Source: an uncultured Sulfurovum sp. (GTDB lineage Bacteria > Campylobacterota > Campylobacteria > Campylobacterales > Sulfurovaceae). From it: DNA of 11,128 bases. The notes beneath the pieces were generated by a model. The model worked only from the letters and a program-made list of their open reading frames with translations, ran no database searches and was not told where the DNA came from. Shown here one piece after another: positions 5,635 to 11,128 of this stretch (within the stretch, counting starts at the first letter, position 1; each line of letters opens with the position of its first letter). The translations under genes and the position numbers were made by a program. The DNA is taken from positions 1-11,128 of the forward strand of contig CALDBH010000096.1 in assembly GCA_937938065.1 (NCBI GenBank), read 5' to 3'.

Positions 5635-6189
5635 TTAAGAGGTATGTTTGAAGAAATCTCTGACATATTCATAGCCAGAATAGAGTGTTAGTGCGACAGC
5701 TATCCATAAAAGAAGTTCAGCACCAGGCCATTGCATCAGTAAGAACCCTATGGCGATCATCTGTACAACTGTTTTGACTTTACCCATCCAGGATGCTGCG
5801 ATGTCAAGACCTTGACTTACAGCAGAGACTCTAAGTCCGGTGATGAAGAGTTCTCGTGTAAGTATGAGGAAGATAGCCCAAGGAGAGGCAGAACCAAGCA
5901 TCATTAATCCTAAGAATCCTGCCAGAGTAAGCATTTTATCTGCTAAGGGGTCAAGGATCTTACCAAGAGTGGTGATCTGGTTGAATGTGCGTGCGACATA
6001 GCCGTCAAAAAAGTCTGTAGCAGAGGCTACTACAAAGATAAAGGCTGCAAAGTAGTTGAGCCATGATGGATGTATGTTTTGAAAAATGGATGCATCCTGG
6101 TTGACCAGGAAAAGAAACATTACAGGAGCAAGAAGAAGACGGATAAATGCTAAGATATTTGGTATGTTAAATATTTGTGAACTTGGCAT
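5635..6189 (-). CDS. pgsA: CDP-diacylglycerol-glycerol-3-phosphate 3-phosphatidyltransferase
   Basis: This integral inner-membrane enzyme transfers a phosphatidyl group from CDP-diacylglycerol to glycerol-3-phosphate, the committed step to phosphatidylglycerol and cardiolipin. The CDP-alcohol phosphatidyltransferase signature DxxDGxxARx8GxxxDxxxD is intact: D64, D67-G68, A71-R72, G81, D85 and D89, numbered from an upstream TTG. Several hydrophobic helices fill the rest. I chose the ATG at 6187-6189, giving 184 residues starting MPSSQIFNIPN, because most homologues begin close to the NIPN segment and a purine-rich GAGAGAAG lies before it. The in-frame TTG at 6204 would add only five residues and has no visible ribosome binding site. 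It is the last gene of the pyrD operon, about 20 nt after the reductase gene. Confidence 0.93.
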   Translation of the reverse strand: MPSSQIFNIPNILAFIRLLLAPVMFLFLVNQDASIFQNIHPSWLNYFAAFIFVVASATDFFDGYVARTFNQITTLGKILDPLADKMLTLAGFLGLMMLGSASPWAIFLILTRELFITGLRVSAVSQGLDIAASWMGKVKTVVQMIAIGFLLMQWPGAELLLWIAVALTLYSGYEYVRDFFKHTS

Positions 6190-6209
6190 TTTGTCTTCTC
6201 TCAAGCAGA

Positions 6210-6989
6210 TTATCTAAAAGTAGTTCCACCATCAACTACAAGTGTTTGACCTGTAATCCATGATGCTTCGTCTGTACATAGGAAATAGACAGAACCGGCA
6301 AGGTCTTCAGGGCTTCCCATTCTGTTCACTGCTGAACGTTTAATCGTTTCAGCTTTTACTTCTTCATAGTTTGTAAAGGCTTTAAGTGCATCTGTATCGA
6401 TAGGTCCACCAGATACGGCATTCACTCTAATACCCATTTCTCCGAGTTCAACAGCCGCGTAACGACTCATAGCCTCAACCGCTGCTTTGTTTGTACCGTG
6501 ACCCGCATAGTTTTCGATGTAGATCAGGTTACCTGTCGAAGAGAGTGTTACGATGGCACCACCACCTACTTTTTCCATACGTACTGCAGCTTCTTGTGAA
6601 CCACGCACAAATGCACCTACTGTTGCTGTATAAATGTTCGTTAAACCTTTTGCTGGTCTAAGTTTCATAAATTTACCATAACCGCCTACAACTGGACGAC
6701 CATAGATCATTGCGTTAGAGACAAAGAAGTCTACTCTGTCAAAATCTTGATCAATCGCTTGAAAAAGAGGTTTGAATTCGTCAAGCTCTAATATATTCAG
6801 TGGGTATGCTTTTGCTTTAACGCCGTACTTACTTTCTAGATCTGCTGCAATTACATCAGCAGACTCTTTATTCGAGTTGTACGTAAATGCAATATTTACA
6901 CCGTTTTGAGCAAATTTCTCTGCAACGGCTTTACCGATACCTTTAGTTGCACCTGTGATAACAAGTGTTTTACCTTTCATATCTGACAT
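6210..6989 (-). CDS. fabL: SDR-family oxidoreductase, FabL-type enoyl-[ACP] reductase
   Basis: This is a short-chain dehydrogenase with an N-terminal nucleotide-binding TGATKGIG motif (12-19). Its active site has Y161 and K168, a Y-x6-K spacing, where ordinary SDRs have Y-x3-K. The wider spacing belongs to enoyl-ACP reductases FabI and FabL. The stretches IENYAGHGTNKAA, VNAVSGGPIDTDALKAF and GQTLVVDGG closely resemble Bacillus subtilis FabL as I remember it. Expected role: NAD(P)H reduction of enoyl-ACP in each fatty-acid elongation cycle. At 259 residues it is full length. An AGGAG site at 6996-7000, inside the dapA end, fixes the ATG; one base separates it from the dapA stop, so translation is probably coupled. 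The H. pylori gene in the same place is annotated as a hydroxysteroid dehydrogenase (hdhA), so substrate is not certain. Confidence 0.85.
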   Translation of the reverse strand: MSDMKGKTLVITGATKGIGKAVAEKFAQNGVNIAFTYNSNKESADVIAADLESKYGVKAKAYPLNILELDEFKPLFQAIDQDFDRVDFFVSNAMIYGRPVVGGYGKFMKLRPAKGLTNIYTATVGAFVRGSQEAAVRMEKVGGGAIVTLSSTGNLIYIENYAGHGTNKAAVEAMSRYAAVELGEMGIRVNAVSGGPIDTDALKAFTNYEEVKAETIKRSAVNRMGSPEDLAGSVYFLCTDEASWITGQTLVVDGGTTFR

Positions 6990-6990
6990 A

Positions 6991-7884
6991 TTACGCTCCT
7001 ACTATATTATATTTTTTCATGACTTCTTCTATCTTCTTCATATTTTCAACACTTGGTGGTACAAGTGGTAATCTGTATTCCAGTGTATCAATAAGACCAG
7101 CGATATACATCGCAGCTTTGATAGGAATAGGATTACTTTCACAGAAGAGTACTTTGTTTATTTCAAAAAGTTCATCGTTGATGGCTTTAGATTTTACAAA
7201 GTCACCTTTGAGGGCTGCATGAGCAAGCTCTGCTTTCATATCTGGTAAGAGGTTAGAAGTCACAGAAGTGATCCCTTTCCCTCCACTTGCCAAAATAGGA
7301 AAATCGATAGCATCATCACCGGAGAATACATACAGGTCAGGCACTTTGGCTAAAAGTTCAACGGTTCTCTCTATAGAACCAGTTGCTTCTTTGATCCCCA
7401 TAATATTCTCTACATCATCAAAGAGTCTTTTTACGGTATCTGGAAGTATGTCAACACCTGTACGTCCTGGTACATTGTAAAGCATAAAAGGCACTTTTAC
7501 TGCAGAAGCAATGGCTTTGTAGTGTTGGTAAAGTCCTTCTTGACTTGGTTTATTGTAGTAAGGGCTCACAGAAAATATAGCATCTACGCCACACTCTTCT
7601 GCATGTTTGGCGATGTCTATGGCTTCATGTGTAGCATTGCTGCCTGCACCTGCAAGTACTTTAGTTTCAGTACCTTTACAAACTTCAACCGCTATCTCAA
7701 TACATCTTTTATGTTCATCATGACTCAGTGTAGCACTCTCACCTGTAGTTCCTACAGGACATACTGCATCAATGCCATGTGCAATTTGTCTTCTGATAAG
7801 ATTTGCATAGGTTGCTTCATCTAATGTACCATTTTTAAATGGAGTAATCAGTGCAGTGGTTGCACCAGTAATATAGTTACTCAT
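6991..7884 (-). CDS. dapA: 4-hydroxy-tetrahydrodipicolinate synthase
   Basis: This cytoplasmic enzyme condenses pyruvate with aspartate semialdehyde, the first step specific to diaminopimelate and lysine synthesis. It is a TIM barrel with the Schiff-base lysine K165 in IMGIKEATG. The GTTGE loop lies at 45-49, Y110 in [11 protein letters not shown] and Y136/R141 in LYNVPGRT, matching the catalytic residues of E. coli DapA (T44/T45, Y107, Y133, R138, K161). Residues that form the allosteric lysine site in E. coli also appear conserved (S50, A51, H55, H58, N83, E87, Y109), so feedback inhibition by lysine is likely. At 297 residues it is standard length. An AGGA site overlaps the stop of the upstream peptidase gene, and the gap between the two genes is 10 nt. 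Confidence 0.97.
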   Translation of the reverse strand: MSNYITGATTALITPFKNGTLDEATYANLIRRQIAHGIDAVCPVGTTGESATLSHDEHKRCIEIAVEVCKGTETKVLAGAGSNATHEAIDIAKHAEECGVDAIFSVSPYYNKPSQEGLYQHYKAIASAVKVPFMLYNVPGRTGVDILPDTVKRLFDDVENIMGIKEATGSIERTVELLAKVPDLYVFSGDDAIDFPILASGGKGITSVTSNLLPDMKAELAHAALKGDFVKSKAINDELFEINKVLFCESNPIPIKAAMYIAGLIDTLEYRLPLVPPSVENMKKIEEVMKKYNIVGA

Positions 7885-7894
7885 GTCTCATATC

Positions 7895-9220
7895 CTAGTT
7901 TTTTTTCAATATCACAGTAGTTGAAAAATTGTGATCAAAATATTTTTTAGCAATATCGCTAATATCTTTGAGTGTAATTTTATCTAATTTCTCTTCATAT
8001 TCAAGTAAAGGCTGAATATTTCCTTTGACAAGGTAGTCTCCATAGAGTCCTGCCACTGAGTTTGAACTCTCCAATGAGTAGATAAATTCCGCTTTTGTAT
8101 TGATCTTGACTTTATCAAGTTCCGCTTGTGTGACATCACCGTTTTTGATTTTTTCAAGTTCGGCAAGTATCTCTTTTTCTAAAGTATCTAGAGAAGCATT
8201 AGGTGAACACATTGCCATAATGAGGAAAACACCAGGGTCTGCAAGTTCCATATTATATCCATAGACCTGATTTGCCAATTGCTTTTCATTGACAAGTCTT
8301 TTTTCAAAACGTGAACTTTTCCCATTACTAAGTATGTGGCTGATTGCAGAAAGTACTACCTGGTCATCATGTTCATAATTAGGGATGGCATAAGTGATAG
8401 CAAGTGTGTCAACCTGATTGCTCTCTTTATGTAATACAGCTCTTTTCGCTCCATCTACTTTAGGTTCAACAGCGAAGACTTTAGGAATCTCACGTTTATT
8501 TTTAATATTCCCGAAATATTTCTCCGATTCTTTAAAAACCTCTTCAGGTGTGATATCACCGGCAACGACTAAAATCGCATTGCTTGGTTGATAATACCGT
8601 TGATAGAAGTCTCTAATGTCTTCTATCTTCCATGAAAGAATATCTTCCATGAAACCGATAGGAAGCCAGTGGTAAGGATGGTAGGTAAAGTGTGTGTTAA
8701 AGACTCTGAAGTAGAGGTAACCCATAGGGTTGTTGTCTGTTCTAAGACGTCTTTCTTCTGCAACCACATCACGCTCTTTTTGAAACTCTTCATCTGTTAG
8801 TTTGAGGTTATGCATAAGCTCAGAAAAGAGATCAAGACTAAGTCCCAGGTTCTTGCTTGCAGTTTTAATGTAGTAATGTGTTTTGTCAAAACCGGTAGCT
8901 GCATTATTCACTCCGCCACGGCTTTTGACGATTGTGTCAAATTCACCCTCTTTAAGCTTATCTGTTGATTTGAAAGAAAGATGCTCAAGCATATGGGCCA
9001 TACCGCTCTTACCCATGACTTCGTTTCTGCTTCCTACTTTGTAGTAAATATCTGTAGTGATAACACCTGAATCGTTATCCATAGGGATGACAACGATCTG
9101 CATACCGTTGTCTAATGTTTTTGTAAAATGTTCTGGCAATGAATTGGCCATTGATACTCCTGTTGTGATCATAAGTCCGATAAGTATATTTGTAAATAGT
9201 TTGAGGCTTCTTAGTCTCAT
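7895..9220 (-). CDS. Secreted M16-family zinc peptidase
   Basis: This is an insulinase-like (M16) metallopeptidase with the inverted zinc motif HxxEH at H76-M-L-E79-H80. The distal glutamate ligand is at E155/E156 in the VVAEERRLR segment, about 75 residues later as the family requires. The active N-terminal domain is followed by the inactive M16 C-domain (roughly 195-430). At 441 residues it is a single half-clam unit; such proteins work as homodimers or with a partner. Residues 1-25 look like a signal peptide with a basic start, a hydrophobic core and a possible cut near SMA, so a periplasmic location is likely. Its ATG overlaps the pyrD stop (ATGA), with GGAG at 9231-9234, so it is translationally coupled. 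The substrate is unknown. H. pylori carries a homologue at the same position. Confidence 0.92.
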   Translation of the reverse strand: MRLRSLKLFTNILIGLMITTGVSMANSLPEHFTKTLDNGMQIVVIPMDNDSGVITTDIYYKVGSRNEVMGKSGMAHMLEHLSFKSTDKLKEGEFDTIVKSRGGVNNAATGFDKTHYYIKTASKNLGLSLDLFSELMHNLKLTDEEFQKERDVVAEERRLRTDNNPMGYLYFRVFNTHFTYHPYHWLPIGFMEDILSWKIEDIRDFYQRYYQPSNAILVVAGDITPEEVFKESEKYFGNIKNKREIPKVFAVEPKVDGAKRAVLHKESNQVDTLAITYAIPNYEHDDQVVLSAISHILSNGKSSRFEKRLVNEKQLANQVYGYNMELADPGVFLIMAMCSPNASLDTLEKEILAELEKIKNGDVTQAELDKVKINTKAEFIYSLESSNSVAGLYGDYLVKGNIQPLLEYEEKLDKITLKDISDIAKKYFDHNFSTTVILKKN

Positions 9221-10293
9221 TTGTAATCTGCTCCGATGGCTTCGCTGATATGTTTATAACCATCTTTTTGTAAGAGTTTAATTAAACCCTCATTGATCTC
9301 TTTAATAAGTGCAGGACCTCTGTAGACAAGCATACTGTAAACCTGCACCAAAGATGCACCAGCTTTGATACGTCTATAAGCCTCTTCAGCAGAGTCTATA
9401 CCTCCTACAGAGATGAGTAGGGTTTTCCCATAGAGCTCTTTGCCTATGGCTTTAAAGAGTTGGTATGATTTTTCCGTAAGCAGTGCACCTGAGATACCAC
9501 CGAAATCTTTGGCATGTGTGGTTAAAGAGTAATCAATCGTTGTATTGGTAGCGATGATACCTGCTGCACCTGCTTCTACTGCTGCTTTACAAAGGGTGAT
9601 GGCATCTTCTGGTTCCATATCAGGAGCAATTTTAAGCAGTACGGGCTGAGTCGTGATCTCTTTTGCCATGGCAAAGATCGCATTGATAAATGCTTCATTT
9701 TGTAAATCTCTTAAGCCTGGTGTGTTTGGAGAAGAGATGTTGATCACAATATAGTCACCATAATCTTTAAATGCCTTAAAGAGTGTTTCATAATCATTTA
9801 ATGCATCATCTTCCGATGTGAGTTTATTTTTCCCGATATTGATACCCATAGGATAGTCAAAAAAGTAAAGTTTTTTAAGACGTTGCAGCATATAGTGGCT
9901 GCCTTTGTTGTTAAAACCCATGGCATTTTGTATAGAGTTGTCTTCTATAAGTCTAAAGAGTCTTGGTTTGGCATTACCATCTTGTGGTTTTGGTGTAACT
10001 GTACCTATTTCTGTAAATCCAAAGCCCATAGTCGGCATGGCAGTGATGTACTGACCATTTTTGTCAAAACCTGCACCTAACCCTACAGGATTTTGAAAAG
10101 TACGGCCAAAGATCTCTTGTTGGAGCATAGGATGGGTAACAAAGTTCTGGTTTTTAACAAAACGCAGAAGTGTAGGGCAGTGAGCAATGGTTCTGAGTCC
10201 AAGACCCGCAACAGAGTGTGCGGTCTCTGGGTCTAGTTTAAAAAGTATTTTTTTGAGGTTTTGGTAAGAAAAAAGTGACAAAGGAGACTCCAT
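9217..10293 (-). CDS. pyrD: Dihydroorotate dehydrogenase (quinone), class 2
   Basis: This FMN enzyme oxidises dihydroorotate to orotate in pyrimidine synthesis and passes electrons to the membrane quinone pool. It is class 2: residues 1-45 form the helical membrane-binding extension with LFKLDPETAH, and the catalytic base is serine (S188) in NISSPNTPGLR. FMN/substrate segments visible include GLGAGFDKNG (71-80), NAMGFNNKG, INIGKNK, ATNTTID and SVGGI. The listed start is the ATG at 10293, which has no ribosome binding site and would be nearly leaderless. A TTG at 10281 has GGAG 6 nt upstream and would give 354 residues; I regard it as at least as likely. It heads the operon, and the M16 gene overlaps its end by 4 bases. 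Confidence 0.95.
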   Translation of the reverse strand: MESPLSLFSYQNLKKILFKLDPETAHSVAGLGLRTIAHCPTLLRFVKNQNFVTHPMLQQEIFGRTFQNPVGLGAGFDKNGQYITAMPTMGFGFTEIGTVTPKPQDGNAKPRLFRLIEDNSIQNAMGFNNKGSHYMLQRLKKLYFFDYPMGINIGKNKLTSEDDALNDYETLFKAFKDYGDYIVINISSPNTPGLRDLQNEAFINAIFAMAKEITTQPVLLKIAPDMEPEDAITLCKAAVEAGAAGIIATNTTIDYSLTTHAKDFGGISGALLTEKSYQLFKAIGKELYGKTLLISVGGIDSAEEAYRRIKAGASLVQVYSMLVYRGPALIKEINEGLIKLLQKDGYKHISEAIGADYK

Positions 10294-10308
10294 AATTATA
10301 GTATGCTT

Positions 10309-10317
10309 ATTATAGCA
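10309..10317 (-). promoter_or_regulatory. Extended -10 promoter of the pyrD operon
   Basis: On the minus strand the sequence reads TG-C-TATAAT, a perfect extended -10 box. The predicted start near 10302 leaves only about 9 nt before the first ATG of pyrD, or about 21 nt before the TTG at 10281. It lies in the 30-nt gap between the small beta-barrel gene and pyrD, so pyrD-pgsA can be transcribed independently of the upstream genes. Confidence 0.6.
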
Positions 10318-10323
10318 AAATAA

Positions 10324-10827
10324 TCAAAAAAAGTAATGTAAAGAGAGGTTTGCACCTTGCATAGTATCTACTGGATCGAGATCTGATACTTTATAGTAAT
10401 GATATGAAAGATCTACATCGATATTCGCTGTGGCATAGATGAGAAATCCCAAATTTCCTCCATAGTAATACCCATCACTGCTCGAAGAAGAGATAGTGTC
10501 ATAATGAAGATATCCAATCGTTGCCCCAAGATAAGGTCTGATCTTTGCTGTTCCAAACAGTTCATCAAGCAGTATTTTATCTATTTCTACTGCGAAGGTT
10601 TGAAAATCACTATTGCCAGAGAGTGTAAACACTGTACGCAAATCTAAAGTTTGTTTACCGTAACGTAGTCCTAAAACGGTTTCATCTTGACCAGATGCAT
10701 TGGCAATAGATTTAAAATCTATAGAGTGGGTAGCTACGGTTACCCCGATAAAAGGAAATTGTTCAAGGTCCTCTTGTGCAAAAATCGTTGTCAATAAAAA
10801 TGTAAAGAGAAGAATGAGTTTTGACAT
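10324..10827 (-). CDS. Small secreted beta-barrel-like outer-membrane protein, unknown function
   Basis: I cannot name a family. Residues 1-17 form a signal peptide ending TTIFA, followed by QEDLEQ. The mature part of about 150 residues shows repeated amphipathic strands such as VLGLRYG, LDLRTVFTLS, IRPYLGATIGYLHY, GGNLGFLIYA and IDVDLSYHYYKV, and ends LSLHYFF with a terminal phenylalanine. This is what an eight-stranded outer-membrane barrel of the OmpA/OmpW type would show, and the length fits. A four-serine turn (SSSSSDG) looks like an extracellular loop. GAGGAA at 10836-10841, inside the end of the ABC gene, supports the start. One base separates the ATG from the ABC stop, so expression is probably coupled to that exporter. 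Conserved cargo or partner cannot be read from sequence. Confidence 0.8.
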   Translation of the reverse strand: MSKLILLFTFLLTTIFAQEDLEQFPFIGVTVATHSIDFKSIANASGQDETVLGLRYGKQTLDLRTVFTLSGNSDFQTFAVEIDKILLDELFGTAKIRPYLGATIGYLHYDTISSSSSDGYYYGGNLGFLIYATANIDVDLSYHYYKVSDLDPVDTMQGANLSLHYFF

Positions 10828-10828
10828 G

Positions 10829-11128
10829 CTATAAATTCCTCGATAATTTTTGATAGGTTAGACACTCTTGAAGTAGAGTTTTATGTGAACCTCTACAGAT
10901 GATCTCACCTTCCTGAAATACAAGGATAGTATCAGCATCTTCTATGGTACTTAATCTGTGCGCTACAGTAAAGGTGATCATCTCCTGCTTGAGCTCATGT
11001 AAAGCTTTTTGTATAAGGGCTTCACTCTTATTGTCCAGTGCGGATGTGGCTTCATCGAGGATGAGGATATCAGGATTTTTATAGAGTGCACGTGCTAAGG
11101 CTATACGCTGTCTTTGTCCACCAGAGAG
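10829..11128 (-). CDS. ABC exporter, C-terminal part of the ATPase domain (partial)
   Basis: Only the last 99 residues are inside the window; the gene continues beyond the right edge. The fragment begins with the ABC signature LSGGQRQR, then Walker B and D-loop ILILDEATSALD (about residues 21-32) and the switch histidine in VAHRLST (H57). It ends with the usual C-terminal helix after FQEGEII. The LSGGQRQR plus EATSALD combination is typical of MsbA/MdlB-type exporters with fused membrane and ATPase domains, which flip lipids or export drugs or peptides. The substrate and the fused membrane domain cannot be seen. The TAG stop at 10829-10831 is 1 nt from the next ATG. Confidence 0.9.
   Translation of the reverse strand, partial: LSGGQRQRIALARALYKNPDILILDEATSALDNKSEALIQKALHELKQEMITFTVAHRLSTIEDADTILVFQEGEIICRGSHKTLLQECLTYQKLSRNL

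Noticed and set aside
7522..7824. Plus-strand open frame of 100 codons opposite dapA
   Set aside because: It lies wholly inside a highly conserved dapA frame; its Cys/Phe/Thr-rich composition is typical of an antisense shadow.
9075..9263. Minus-strand frame across the pyrD/M16 junction
   Set aside because: It overlaps two conserved genes out of frame and has no family features; the ATGA overlap of pyrD and M16 explains the junction.
1..11128. Insertion sequences, CRISPR arrays, rRNA or tRNA genes, toxin-antitoxin pairs or phage genes
   Set aside because: None was seen on reading both strands. All large frames belong to housekeeping, envelope or unknown membrane proteins, and no terminal inverted repeats or regularly spaced repeats were found.

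Overview
The window looks like chromosomal DNA from a Campylobacterota (epsilonproteobacterial) organism, most likely a free-living marine relative of Sulfurovum or Sulfurimonas. The evidence is the AT-rich base composition, a near-perfect TATAAT -10 box without a clear -35 in front of several genes, and the order pyrD - M16 peptidase - dapA - FabL-type reductase - pgsA. That order matches, as I remember it, the Helicobacter pylori HP1011-HP1016 neighbourhood. The genus is inference only.

Left part (1-1178), plus strand: an AhpC/Tsa-type 2-Cys peroxiredoxin, a 12-bp perfect hairpin, and a PerR-type Fur-family regulator. Together they read as a peroxide-defence pair in which the regulator probably controls its neighbour. 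A bidirectional hairpin separates them from the convergent minus-strand genes.

Middle (1178-5634): yggS (PLP homeostasis) and rseP (site-2 protease) lie on the minus strand. They are separated by a 107-bp spacer with several inverted repeats and a higher GC content than its surroundings. A plus-strand gene of unknown function follows, encoding a two-TM membrane protein with an acidic 30-residue tandem repeat. Convergent to it is a minus-strand outer-membrane porin-like gene with its own promoter. Between these two sits a hairpin whose minus-strand form carries a C(UUCG)G tetraloop. The pair appears to be lodged between rseP and pgsA, which I recall as adjacent in Campylobacter.

Right part (5635-10293): a compact minus-strand housekeeping operon, pyrD > M16 zinc peptidase > dapA > fabL-like > pgsA. 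Junctions are a 4-base ATGA overlap, 10 nt, 1 nt and 20 nt, so the genes are probably co-transcribed from an extended -10 promoter just upstream of pyrD. The products serve pyrimidine synthesis, envelope proteolysis, diaminopimelate/lysine synthesis, fatty-acid elongation and phosphatidylglycerol synthesis, so the theme is growth and envelope supply.

Right edge (10324-11128), minus strand: a small secreted beta-barrel-like protein, 1 nt after the stop codon of a truncated ABC exporter ATPase that runs off the window. No insertion sequence, CRISPR array, tRNA or rRNA was seen. The strongest candidate for undescribed biology is the two-TM repeat protein at 3133-4299. The structured yggS/rseP spacer comes second.
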